A stretch of DNA of 15,746 bases from M55B175 sp964635265 (GTDB taxonomy: Bacteria > Desulfobacterota > Desulfobacteria > Desulfobacterales > Desulfosalsimonadaceae), in assembly GCA_964635265.1 (NCBI GenBank), contig CAZWNV010000059.1, positions 1 through 15,746 of the forward strand. Reading direction: 5' to 3'. The position numbers and the translations under genes were made by a program. Shown piece after piece: positions 1 through 7,844 of this stretch. The notes below the pieces were generated by a model. The model saw only the letters and a program-made list of their open reading frames with translations. It was not told the DNA's origin and searched no databases. Each line of letters starts with the position of its first letter. Position 1 is the first letter of the stretch.

Positions 1-650
1 GTATAGGCCTTTTTAACGGGATGAGCCGGGCTGTTCATCCCGGTGCCCTCGGCCGGATCCTGTCCCAGATTCATTTCGGATCCACTCTGCATATCGCCGG
101 CTCTCTGGCCAATCCCGCCCTGCCGAGCGTTGGTTTGCGGGGTGTTTATTGCCGGGAGATGATTCTGCCCGTTATCCGGGTGATGCGGGCCATCGGCTAC
201 CGGAGGGCAGTCGTTGTCCACGGTACCGTCAAGGGCGTAAAACCCCAACGGGCGGGCATGGACGAGGCCTCAGCCGCCGGTCCCAGTGTTTGTGCCAGGC
301 TTACCGAATCCGGAGCAATCGAGACCTTTACCCTTCTGCCGGAGCGTCACGGGCTGGGAAAAGGCGATCCCGCGGATCTGGCACCTTCCCGATCCGTAGA
401 CGCCGAGGCCCGCCGCTTTGTTCGCCTGATGCGTAACAGGGAAGCCGGCATCCGGAAGGAGGCGGTCATGCTCAATGCCGCCCTGATTTTTTATGCCGCG
501 GATATGGTTCCCACCATTGATCAGGGCCTGGAAACCGCGGCCGATGCGCTGGAGAGCGGGGATGCCTTTGCCACCCTGAGGGCCTGGGTCGCCGCCCAGA
601 ACCGGGAGCCGGACAAGGGAGTGCGGAGGCTGGAGGCGTGGCTTGTATGA
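1..650 (+). CDS. TrpD-like phosphoribosyltransferase (glycosyltransferase family 3), 5' end outside window
   Basis: This is the C-terminal part of a protein of the anthranilate phosphoribosyltransferase (TrpD) / nucleoside phosphorylase fold. The frame is open from base 3, so the gene begins upstream of the window; the ATG at 21 is internal. Family landmarks visible are the SxxxHP stretch followed by a long helix, the segment ending in SLANP (the LLNP position of TrpD), the GVY segment, then AVVVHG and GMDEAS, matching the VVHG...GLDE core of TrpD. The PRPP- and Mg-binding residues of TrpD lie in the missing N-terminal part, so activity cannot be judged. The neighbour is a zinc dehydrogenase 39 bases downstream rather than other trp genes. 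A TrpD paralogue in another pathway is therefore as likely as tryptophan synthesis. The family call is fairly secure; the substrate is unknown. Confidence 0.8.
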   Translation, partial: IGLFNGMSRAVHPGALGRILSQIHFGSTLHIAGSLANPALPSVGLRGVYCREMILPVIRVMRAIGYRRAVVVHGTVKGVKPQRAGMDEASAAGPSVCARLTESGAIETFTLLPERHGLGKGDPADLAPSRSVDAEARRFVRLMRNREAGIRKEAVMLNAALIFYAADMVPTIDQGLETAADALESGDAFATLRAWVAAQNREPDKGVRRLEAWLV

Positions 651-679
651 ATGGGCCTGCAAAAAGAGTCTTACCGCAG

Positions 680-685
680 AGGAGG
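680..685 (+). promoter_or_regulatory. Ribosome binding site that sets the dehydrogenase start
   Basis: A perfect AGGAGG lies four bases before the ATG at 690 and ten before a second in-frame ATG at 696. The ATG at 651, right after the upstream stop codon, has no comparable site. The start is therefore placed at 690. Confidence 0.7.
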
Positions 686-689
686 GGAT

Positions 690-1658
690 ATGAAGATGGT
701 GCTGACCGGCCGCAGGTGCCTGGAAATCCGGGAGAACAACAAAATGACGGAGATCCGTGAAGGCGAGCTGCGCCTTCGCGTGCTTTTTTGCGCCATCTGC
801 CGCACCGACGCGAAAATGTGGGACCAGGGACATCGGGATCTGGTTCTGCCCCGGGTTCCCGGCCATGAAATGGCGGTTGTCGACAACCGGGGAGACCGAT
901 ATGTCGTATGGCCGGGCATCTGCTGCGGAACATGCGGGCACTGCCTGGCCGGACGGGAAAACCGGTGTGAGCGCATACGGATTCTGGGATTTCATAGAGA
1001 CGGCGGCTTTGCCAGCGAGATAGACGTACCGGAGGGCAGCCTGATCCCTGTTCCAAAATCCCTCGACGCGGCCATTGCCTGTTTTGCCGAGCCGGCGGGA
1101 TGCATTGTTCATGCCCTGGAAGGCTGTCCCGTGGAGCAAAACGCCCGGTTTTTGATTTACGGCGGAGGGACCATGGGACTTCTGGCCGCCCTCCGGATTC
1201 AGGCAGCCGGCGCGAAACCAACGGTCATCGAAAAAAGCGGGGAGAAAATCCGGGCCGCGCGTTTTTTTCTGAATGCAACCGGGATCTCCTGCGTCACGGA
1301 TACGCGGGAGAGCGCCTTTGACGCTGTCATCAACGCCTGCCCGGACACGGAAGCCTTTGCCGGCGGCCTGCAGAAACTCAAAAAGGGCGGGCGCTTCGTT
1401 TTTTTCAGCGGCCTCACCAAAAACACGATCCTGGACGCCGCCCTGGTTGACCTGATCCACTATCATGAAATCACGATTGCAGGGAGCTACGGCCTGGCAC
1501 CGGCGGATATGCAGCGGGCCGTCGGTTTTCTGGATGCATGGCAGCCTGTGCTGCAAACCCTGATCCAGGATATCGTCAGGCCGGAAGCAGCCCCCGGCTT
1601 GATGCCGCGCGTACTCTGCGGGGAGGGTTTTAAATACATCCTGGATTTTCGCGGGTAG
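690..1658 (+). CDS. Zinc-dependent medium-chain alcohol/polyol dehydrogenase
   Basis: This is a 322-residue cytoplasmic NAD(P)-dependent oxidoreductase of the medium-chain dehydrogenase (MDR) superfamily. The N-terminal GroES-like domain has the catalytic-zinc cysteine C37 in C-x-T-D and the GHE at 58-60. The four structural-zinc cysteines C79, C82, C85 and C93 are all present. E134 in the AEPAG stretch corresponds to the glutamate of the sorbitol/threonine dehydrogenase branch. The Rossmann fold carries GGGTMG at about 158-163. At 322 residues it is slightly short for the family (about 340-350). Both zinc sites look intact, so it should be active on an alcohol or polyol. It probably shares an operon with the TrpD-like gene 39 bases upstream. 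A dehydrogenase beside a phosphoribosyltransferase-like enzyme suggests a small biosynthetic or modification step, but the substrate cannot be read from the sequence. Confidence 0.85.
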   Translation: MKMVLTGRRCLEIRENNKMTEIREGELRLRVLFCAICRTDAKMWDQGHRDLVLPRVPGHEMAVVDNRGDRYVVWPGICCGTCGHCLAGRENRCERIRILGFHRDGGFASEIDVPEGSLIPVPKSLDAAIACFAEPAGCIVHALEGCPVEQNARFLIYGGGTMGLLAALRIQAAGAKPTVIEKSGEKIRAARFFLNATGISCVTDTRESAFDAVINACPDTEAFAGGLQKLKKGGRFVFFSGLTKNTILDAALVDLIHYHEITIAGSYGLAPADMQRAVGFLDAWQPVLQTLIQDIVRPEAAPGLMPRVLCGEGFKYILDFRG

Positions 1659-1701
1659 ACAGGCCCCCTATCGCCGCAGAAAAAGATGCTGCCCGGCAAA
1701 T

Positions 1702-1731
1702 TTGACATTCTGCTCATGAAACCGCTATTTT
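1702..1731 (+). promoter_or_regulatory. Putative sigma70 promoter for the secreted cysteine-rich protein
   Basis: A perfect TTGACA -35 box (1702-1707) is followed after 18 bases by TATTTT (1726-1731). It lies about 55 bases upstream of the start at 1786, in the gap after the dehydrogenase. This suggests the next gene has its own transcript. Confidence 0.45.
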
Positions 1732-1775
1732 GGATACCGGCCGTGTGTGCGAAGGCTTGAACCAATGACGGAATC

Positions 1776-1781
1776 GGAGGG
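1776..1781 (+). promoter_or_regulatory. Ribosome binding site that sets the start at 1786
   Basis: GGAGGG lies four bases before the ATG at 1786. Earlier in-frame candidates (GTG 1747, ATG 1765) lack such a site and would put about 7-13 extra polar residues before the signal peptide. Confidence 0.6.
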
Positions 1782-1785
1782 TTTT

Positions 1786-2484
1786 ATGGCGCAATCCCGT
1801 TTGAGCAGAAAGCCCGGTTTGCACGGCGGTTTTTTGCTGCTTGCACTGGTCCTGGCCGCTGCCCCGCTCCATGCCGCGCTGCAGCCGCACGTGTTTTCCG
1901 GATCGGTGAGTGTGGTGGATGCAGAAGAGAATCGGATCCGGATTCAGACCGAAGAGGGCGCCTTCGGCAAAAAAGCGCCCAATGAACACGCATTGGAAGG
2001 CTTGTCCGAGAAAGATGCGGTGGTTGCCGTCAGCCTGGGAAGCAATGCAGAGCGCTGGGTTTTTATCGGCAGGCGCATTAAGGGGAGCGATACCGTATCC
2101 GACGGCTACGGGGACATCGCCTTTCTCGCATCCAGCGGGGTGCATTTGCGGGGCGGATATGCCCTGCAGTACAGCAACACCCCGGATTGCTCCTGCTGCA
2201 GCGGATGCAACTGCGCTGCCGCAAAAGCCCGGCTGAGACTGCAGGTGCCGGACAGCCGGGAAATCAGCGCTATCCTGCGGCCCGGCGAACAATTCGTGCA
2301 TGAGGGGCGGACATACAGGATCACGGTAGGTTTTATATCCGGGCAGGCTCCCGCCTATCCGGAATGTGAGCAGCAGATGTGTGCCGGCCCGCAGCCGGTG
2401 TCCAATTTTGTCGTCAGCACCGAGCCGGTGGGCGGCAAAGACGGCGGCTCCGGCGGTACCTGCTTTATCTCCCGCTTGTTTTGA
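1786..2484 (+). CDS. Secreted cysteine-rich protein of unknown function with C-terminal GGxGGxCFIS tail
   Basis: The predicted product is 232 residues, and I do not recognise the family as a whole. It begins with a clear signal peptide (basic start, hydrophobic stretch about 15-26, cleavage after PLHA near residue 30), so it is exported. Residues 35-85 read like a small beta-barrel repeat of the FSGxVxxVDxExxxIxIxT type, seen in DUF5666-like exported proteins. A dense cysteine cluster follows (C135, C137, C138, C141, C143, in CSCCSGCNC), then C194, C199 and C226. This could bind metal or form disulphides. The C-terminus is glycine-rich and ends in GGTCFISRLF, resembling the start of the CFI-box seen at the ends of some exported bacterial proteins, but it stops early. 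It converges on rlpA with only 12 bases between stop codons. That it is a gene is likely; its role is unknown. Confidence 0.7.
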   Translation: MAQSRLSRKPGLHGGFLLLALVLAAAPLHAALQPHVFSGSVSVVDAEENRIRIQTEEGAFGKKAPNEHALEGLSEKDAVVAVSLGSNAERWVFIGRRIKGSDTVSDGYGDIAFLASSGVHLRGGYALQYSNTPDCSCCSGCNCAAAKARLRLQVPDSREISAILRPGEQFVHEGRTYRITVGFISGQAPAYPECEQQMCAGPQPVSNFVVSTEPVGGKDGGSGGTCFISRLF

Positions 2485-2496
2485 CCCGGTCCCGTA

Positions 2497-3246
2497 CTAT
2501 CTGTCGTCAGCAGCCACCGCAAATGCATTCGGGTATCCGGTCAAGACAAGGCGCGCCTCAGCCTGCTCCGCTTTTGCAAGCGAGCGAAACCGGCCGACGC
2601 GTACCCGGTAGAACAGTTGCTCGTGCCTTCTTACCGTGGTGATAAAGACGTGCTCATAGCGGGACCGCAGCTTTGTGCACAGTTTTTCCGCCAGGCTTTT
2701 GTGGACAAAGGCGCCGACCTGCACAGCGAAATCGCCGGTGTAGAAATCCTCATGCTCCTTATCCCCCCGGCTGCTGCCCGCTATCCCCTTTTCCATGGCA
2801 GCGATTTCCACCGGGGCGGTTCCCGGGCCGATCATGTCAATATCCCGTGCGGCCCGCCGGGAGAGGTCAATGACCCGTCCCCGCACAAAGGGCCCGCGGT
2901 CGTTGATGCGTACAATGGTTTCTTTGCCGTTGTCCAGGCGGCGCACCAGGACGAAAGTCCCCAGGGGCAGGGTCTTGTGAGCCGCGGTCCGGGCATGCAT
3001 GTTATAGGTTTCGCCGTTGGCGGTCTTTTTGCCGTGAAAGGCGGCGCCGTACCAGGAAGCGGTTCCGGATTGGTGAAACCCGTCAGAATCGGTTATCGGG
3101 TGATACCACTTGCCGTTTACCCGGTAGCTGTCGCGGGTTTTGGCTGGTATGCCCGTATCCGGCCGCTTTGTTCCGCATCCCGACAAGGCGATCAAAACGG
3201 CCAGTGCCATAAGCGCTGCGGTGATCAATGCAAGCTTTCGGCGCAT
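2497..3246 (-). CDS. rlpA: RlpA-family septal ring lytic transglycosylase lipoprotein (DPBB + SPOR domains)
   Basis: RlpA proteins are outer-membrane lipoproteins that cleave peptidoglycan lacking stem peptides at the division septum. Numbering from the start at 3246 (249 residues), residues 1-24 form a lipoprotein signal with an LSGC lipobox, C24 being lipidated. The double-psi beta-barrel domain spans about 60-150 and begins with GTASWYG. It keeps the family's catalytic pair: H90 in AHKTLPLGT and D116 in INDRGPF. A SPOR domain (about 171-245), which binds denuded glycan strands, completes the standard architecture. An in-frame ATG at 3291 would add 15 residues. I prefer 3246 because the signal peptide is then normal and the putative promoter at 3308-3337 would leave almost no leader for 3291. 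The gene stands alone, divergent from the signalling operon. Confidence 0.9.
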   Translation of the reverse strand: MRRKLALITAALMALAVLIALSGCGTKRPDTGIPAKTRDSYRVNGKWYHPITDSDGFHQSGTASWYGAAFHGKKTANGETYNMHARTAAHKTLPLGTFVLVRRLDNGKETIVRINDRGPFVRGRVIDLSRRAARDIDMIGPGTAPVEIAAMEKGIAGSSRGDKEHEDFYTGDFAVQVGAFVHKSLAEKLCTKLRSRYEHVFITTVRRHEQLFYRVRVGRFRSLAKAEQAEARLVLTGYPNAFAVAADDR

Positions 3247-3307
3247 GGATAAACTGTTCCTGTTTTTTCGGTGTCTGCCAAACCCCTTCATTTATTTTCC
3301 CTTCGTT

Positions 3308-3337
3308 TTTATATCTTTTCTGCATTCCGGATAGCAA
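3308..3337 (-). promoter_or_regulatory. Putative sigma70 promoter for rlpA
   Basis: Read on the minus strand, TTGCTA (3337-3332) and TATAAA (3313-3308) are 18 bases apart. Transcription would start near 3301, giving about 55 bases of leader to the ATG at 3246. Confidence 0.45.
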
Positions 3338-3576
3338 GGAGGTTTTTTCAGCAGTCAAAAACCCGACAAGGGCCCGGCGGATTTGACAGGCCCGGGCGTG
3401 CATTCCGGGGAGGCAGCAGGAGAGGCAGAAGGGGATTTTTTGAGCGCTCCGCGCGCGCTTTGTGCTTTAACATTTCGATATTATGGAAAAATTTTGCCAT
3501 GATGCTGCTCTGCCGCAAGAGAAAAGCGAATTTTTGCTGTTTTGGTATTGAATTTGCTTGGCCTGCAAGTGGATTT

Positions 3577-3600
3577 TTGCACCTCATGCGTGGCGTGCAA
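3577..3600. promoter_or_regulatory. Inverted repeat TTGCAC-N12-GTGCAA in the rlpA/sensor intergenic region
   Basis: The 405-base gap between rlpA and the sensor kinase (3247-3651) contains no gene I can support. Besides the rlpA promoter it holds this 6-bp perfect inverted repeat, 50-75 bases before the sensor start. A third TGCAAG copy lies at 3564-3569. It could be an operator, but six-base arms are weak evidence. No convincing promoter for the sensor operon is visible. A weak AGGA lies just before the ATG at 3652. Confidence 0.25.
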
Positions 3601-3651
3601 GGCGCGCCCATGAACCGATATCCATTAAATTCTTCATTATTATAGGATTTT

Positions 3652-6600
3652 ATGTATCGTATCCGATTTGTCATGGCCATTGTATTCGGTTTGGCTGCTC
3701 TTGCAGCAGCCCCGGCCCTTCAAGCGCAGCAGCACACGGAAAAGGCGGGCCCTCAGCTGAAAAGGCAGCAGCAGCTTCCTTCTGCCGGCAGTGATCTGCA
3801 GCTTAGCCCGGCCGAGCAGGAATTTATCAACCGGCACCAGAGCGTTACCGTTGCAATGTTGAACAATTTCCCCCCGTTTTCCTATTCCGGCGGCAGAGAA
3901 GCGGGGAAGTACAAAGGGTTTACCGTGGATCTGCTGGAGAAGCTGGAAAAAGCGATCGGGCTCGATATCGAGCCGCGTTTCGGTCCCTGGAGCAAAAACC
4001 TGCAGGATTTCCGGTCAGGTGCGGTCGATATGATTACGGCCATCTCCTACACGGAGGAGAGAACCGATTTCACCCTGTATACGGAGCCCTATTACACCAT
4101 TCCCACGGTGGTCTATACCAGAAACGACTTTGGCGCCTATTCCGGCATCGAGAGCCTGTTCGGCAGGAAGGTGGCCATTGAAGAGGACATCTATTACGAG
4201 GACATCCTGCGGGCTTATGACCAGGTTGAGATCGTGGAGATCCAGGATACCCGGGAGATGATGAAGGCGCTCTCCTTCAAGGAAGTCGATGCCGTGATTA
4301 CCAACATGAATATCGGCAACTTCCAGGTCAGGAAGCTTTTGCTGGATAATGTCAAGCTTGCCGGGGAAATCAACGCCGAGGGCATCAAAAGCGAGGACCT
4401 GCGGATCGGTGTCCGCAAAGAGCTGCCCCTGCTGCATGCGATCATGAAAAAGGCCATGGATCAGGTCAGCGATGAAACCATGCTCGCCCTGCAGAACAAG
4501 TGGGTAGGCGCCGGGCCCGAAGAAAGCCGGAAGGCCGTTTCCCTGAGTCCCCGGGAAAAAAACTATCTGGCCCGGCTAAACGCCAATTTCAAGCACATCA
4601 GGATTGCCGTGCATTCCGACTGGCACCCCATGGAGCGCTTAAGCGGCGAGGGAACGCCCGAGGGGATCCTCGTGGATCTTTTGGACCGGGCGGCGGACAA
4701 TCTGGGGCTGCCGGTCATTTATACCCCGGCCGACTCCTTTCAGAAGAGCCTGGACCACCTGGAGCAGGGCAGTGCCGATGTCGTGTCCGCCCTGCCCAAA
4801 ACAGCGGGGAAAAGGAAGGATCTGCGCTTTACCGATCCGCTCGTCTCCCTTCCCCTGGTGATTGCAACCAGGTCGGAGCAGCTTTTTATCAAAAGTCTGG
4901 CCGAGCTCGGGGATAAGAGGATAGGCGTCCTCAAAGGGCTTGCGGTTGGTGAACGGATCGGCGGGAAGTATCCGCAGCTCCGGATCAGGGTGTACGACTC
5001 GGTGGAAGAGGGGCTTTCCGCCGTCCGTGAAGGCAGAATATTCGGGTTCGTGGATACGCTAGCGGTGATTGGAACCTGCATGCAGAAACACAATTTTTTC
5101 AACCTGAAAATCGCGGGCAAGACGGATCTGAAACTGGACCTGCGAATGGCCGGCCTCAAGGATGAGCCGGTGCTGCTCTCACTGCTCAACAAGGCCCTGT
5201 CCACCCTGTCCCGGCAGCGCAAGGAGCAGACGATAACCAACTGGAAGTCGATCAAGCTGGAGAAGGGCTTTGACTACATGCTGCTCTGGAAGGTGCTGGC
5301 AGGGGTGGCGGTCGTGGTTTTGGCCGTTCTGTACTGGAACCGCAGGCTGAACCTGTTAAACAGCCGGTTGACCAGCGAGGTGGAGGCCCGCACGACCGCG
5401 GAACAGCGTCTGCAGGACACGCTGGACCAGGTGCGCAAGACCTCTGAGCAGATATCGCTGCTGCTCAACAACTCCGGCCAGGCTTTCATGCTCATCGGGG
5501 AGGAGCTTTTGGTGGATCCCAACTACAGCCGGGAGTGCATCAATATCTTCCGCAAGGATGTGGCCGGAGAGAAGCTTCCGGATCTGCTTTTTTCCGAAGA
5601 CGGGTTCTCGAAGACCCATTTTGCTGAAACCCTGAGCAAGGTGCTGCGGGAGGAGGACGACTTTAAGCAGGAAACCATTATTTCTCTGCTGCCGAAGCGG
5701 TTTTATATCAACAACCGGCACCTGGAGGCGGAATACAGGCTTCTCGCCGACCGTCAGATGATGGTGGTCATAACCGATATCACGGAAAAAATTCGGCTGG
5801 AGCAGGAGGTGGAGAAGGAACACAAGAGGCTTTCCTATATTGTATCCGCCCTGGAAAACAAGAATGATCTGCTCAGTTGTGTTGCCGCCTATGAGCACTT
5901 TATGCAGCAGGAATTCTTCGAGCTGACAGAGGAGGCCGGCCCTGTCTCCCGTAAGGTAAACGAGGTGTTTCGCCGGGTCCATACCTTCAAGGGGCTGTTC
6001 AACCAGTACGAAATGCCCCGTTCGCCGGAACTGCTGCATGCGATAGAAAGCGAGCTCGCCGATATTATCAACAACAGCCGGGAGGTCGGGGATGCCGGAC
6101 TCCGGGATCTGATGCCCCTGGAAGATATGCGGGAGAGCCTGGAAGCCGACAAGGCCGTCCTGGAAGAGTCCCTGGGCCCTCATTTTTTTACGGGCACCCG
6201 GGACGTGGCCGTTCCGGTAAACAGCCTGCTCGGGATTCAAGATCAATTGGAAGCCGTCTGCAGCCGGCCGGACCTGGAGCCGGAGATGCAAACCAGTCTG
6301 GACAAGCTGTTGAGAAAGATCCTGGAGCTGCGCTATGTTAATTTCAAGACCCTGCTGGACAAGTACCCGAAGTATCTCCAGCAATTGGCTGACAGGCTTG
6401 AAAAAGAAATTCATCCGGTGCAGATTTCCGGTGCGGACCTGTTTGTCGATCCCGACCGGTTTGAGCCGTTCATCCAGTCCCTGGTCCATGTGTTCCGCAA
6501 CTGCCTGGTCCATGGGATCGAGGACCCCGACAGCCGTGTGGAGGCCGGCAAGGACGAGCAGGGCACGGTCTACTGCCGGCTGGAGAACGAGGGCAGCGAA

Positions 6601-6912
6601 CTGCGCCTGGTAATCGGCGATGACGGCCGCGGCATAGACCCGGATCAGCTAAGACAGAAGGCGCTGCAGTCCGAGGCCTATACCGCTGCGCAGGTGCAGG
6701 CCATGACCGAAGAAGAGATCCGGCGGTTGATTTTCTCCGAAAATCTTTCTACAAGAGGCGAGGCAGATCATTACGCAGGCAGGGGAATGGGGCTGAGTGC
6801 CGTTTTGGCCGAGGTCCGGGCGCTGGGCGGAACCGTTGCGGTCAGCACAACACCGGGGCAGGGGACCGAATTTTTCTTTGTCCTGCCCATGGAAACACAT
6901 TGTCTTTTGTAA
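3652..6912 (+). CDS. Membrane sensor: tandem periplasmic solute-binding domains, PAS-like region, Hpt and CheA-type kinase ATPase
   Basis: The protein is 1086 residues. A signal peptide (cleavage near A25) is followed by two family-3 solute-binding domains (about 50-285 and 300-535), the tandem arrangement of BvgS-type sensors that bind small molecules in the periplasm. One membrane helix (about 542-562) leads to a coiled coil (about 565-605) and a PAS-like region (about 607-712). An Hpt helical bundle follows, with H777 in RRVHTFKG as the likely phosphorylated histidine. A long helical linker precedes a CheA-type ATPase with N-box N950 and H954, DDGRGID at 990-996 and GRGMG at 1043-1047. It ends right after the ATPase, with no CheW-like P5 domain. 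It should therefore signal through the membrane helix rather than join chemoreceptor arrays. Phosphate probably goes to the receiver encoded 26 bases downstream. Domain calls are strong; ligand and output are inferred. Confidence 0.9.
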   Translation: MYRIRFVMAIVFGLAALAAAPALQAQQHTEKAGPQLKRQQQLPSAGSDLQLSPAEQEFINRHQSVTVAMLNNFPPFSYSGGREAGKYKGFTVDLLEKLEKAIGLDIEPRFGPWSKNLQDFRSGAVDMITAISYTEERTDFTLYTEPYYTIPTVVYTRNDFGAYSGIESLFGRKVAIEEDIYYEDILRAYDQVEIVEIQDTREMMKALSFKEVDAVITNMNIGNFQVRKLLLDNVKLAGEINAEGIKSEDLRIGVRKELPLLHAIMKKAMDQVSDETMLALQNKWVGAGPEESRKAVSLSPREKNYLARLNANFKHIRIAVHSDWHPMERLSGEGTPEGILVDLLDRAADNLGLPVIYTPADSFQKSLDHLEQGSADVVSALPKTAGKRKDLRFTDPLVSLPLVIATRSEQLFIKSLAELGDKRIGVLKGLAVGERIGGKYPQLRIRVYDSVEEGLSAVREGRIFGFVDTLAVIGTCMQKHNFFNLKIAGKTDLKLDLRMAGLKDEPVLLSLLNKALSTLSRQRKEQTITNWKSIKLEKGFDYMLLWKVLAGVAVVVLAVLYWNRRLNLLNSRLTSEVEARTTAEQRLQDTLDQVRKTSEQISLLLNNSGQAFMLIGEELLVDPNYSRECINIFRKDVAGEKLPDLLFSEDGFSKTHFAETLSKVLREEDDFKQETIISLLPKRFYINNRHLEAEYRLLADRQMMVVITDITEKIRLEQEVEKEHKRLSYIVSALENKNDLLSCVAAYEHFMQQEFFELTEEAGPVSRKVNEVFRRVHTFKGLFNQYEMPRSPELLHAIESELADIINNSREVGDAGLRDLMPLEDMRESLEADKAVLEESLGPHFFTGTRDVAVPVNSLLGIQDQLEAVCSRPDLEPEMQTSLDKLLRKILELRYVNFKTLLDKYPKYLQQLADRLEKEIHPVQISGADLFVDPDRFEPFIQSLVHVFRNCLVHGIEDPDSRVEAGKDEQGTVYCRLENEGSELRLVIGDDGRGIDPDQLRQKALQSEAYTAAQVQAMTEEEIRRLIFSENLSTRGEADHYAGRGMGLSAVLAEVRALGGTVAVSTTPGQGTEFFFVLPMETHCLL

Positions 6913-6938
6913 TGCCAAGGGAAACATAAGAGGGTGCC

Positions 6939-7844
6939 ATGCAGGAACAGGGTATTGCCATGAATCAATTGATGCGGGCGCTGGCGGACCAGACGAAGTC
7001 TTTTCTGGAGTCCGAGATCGCCATTTCCGTCCATGACATGAACTTTGACCAACACCCCATAACCAACCTGGAGCTGTCTTTTCTGACTTCCGTGATCAGC
7101 GTCAACAGCAGCATTAACATGTTTTTCGCGTTTTCCTTTGAAAAAGACCTGATCTATTCCATTCTGGAGGTGTTTACAGAAGGCCTGGATTATACGGCGG
7201 ATGAAGAGGATCTCTACCTGGAGGAAACCGCCAGCGAGATGCTCAATATCGTGGTCGGCAATTCCACGCCGGAGTTCTCCGCCGACGGCTCCGCCGTATC
7301 GATTTCCGCCCCGATCGTGATCACGGAGGCAAAAAGCATCATAAAGCACAATCAGGCCACGTTCTACGCCGCCAAAATCCGGACCGACAAGGGGGTTCTC
7401 CACATTTATCTGATCGGTCCGAAGCACTTGTTTGACGATGCATTAAACTACCTGGAGGGGGAACAGATGAGCCAACTCTCAGTAATGGTTGTCGACGATT
7501 CGCTGATAGCCATTCGCAAGCTTTCCCAAATGCTGGAAAATTTGGGCTTCCATGTCGTCGCTACCTGCAAGACCGGCCAGGAGGCCTGCCAGAAATATGA
7601 GGAAGCCAAGCCCGACCTGGTGACGATGGATATCGCCATGCCGGATATGGACGGGATCCAGGCAACCAAGCAGATCCTCTCCGCTGATCCGGAGGCACTG
7701 ATTGTCATGGTGACCTCCCACGGCCAGGAGCAGATGGTCATCAATTCCGTGGAAGCAGGTGCCAAGGGCTATATCCTCAAGCCGTTCAACCAGCAGAAGA
7801 TCTCGGAAACCATTGAAAACGTACGGAACAAATACCAGAAATAA
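6939..7844 (+). CDS. CheX-like phosphatase domain fused to CheY-like receiver
   Basis: The 301-residue protein has two domains. Residues about 5-165 resemble the CheC/CheX family of CheY-P phosphatases and contain its signature E-x-x-N (E100, N103) followed by VVGN. Residues about 170-300 are a response-regulator receiver with the acidic pair in VVDDS, the phospho-acceptor D231 in TMDIAMPDMDG, and the conserved switch T/S and K of MVTSHG and LKPF. No DNA-binding or other output domain is present. A phosphatase joined to its likely substrate would make a receiver that limits its own signal. The start is set by AGAGGG eight bases before the ATG at 6939, although 6960 is possible. It sits 26 bases after the sensor kinase, and its stop codon overlaps the next start. 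It is thus the probable phosphate acceptor for H777 of the kinase. The receiver call is very secure; the CheX call is good. Confidence 0.87.
   Translation: MQEQGIAMNQLMRALADQTKSFLESEIAISVHDMNFDQHPITNLELSFLTSVISVNSSINMFFAFSFEKDLIYSILEVFTEGLDYTADEEDLYLEETASEMLNIVVGNSTPEFSADGSAVSISAPIVITEAKSIIKHNQATFYAAKIRTDKGVLHIYLIGPKHLFDDALNYLEGEQMSQLSVMVVDDSLIAIRKLSQMLENLGFHVVATCKTGQEACQKYEEAKPDLVTMDIAMPDMDGIQATKQILSADPEALIVMVTSHGQEQMVINSVEAGAKGYILKPFNQQKISETIENVRNKYQK

Noticed and set aside
270..1556. Long minus-strand open frame (428 codons) across the TrpD-like and dehydrogenase genes
   Set aside because: The opposite strand encodes two clear protein families in this span; the minus frame resembles no family and is a shadow of GC-rich coding sequence.
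3555..3605. Possible sigma54 promoter before the sensor kinase (TTGGCC / TTTTTGCA words)
   Set aside because: Spacing between the GG and GC elements does not fit the -24/-12 geometry.
5356..6513. Minus-strand open frame of 385 codons inside the sensor kinase
   Set aside because: The plus strand shows a continuous multi-domain kinase with intact motifs; the antisense frame has no recognisable domain.
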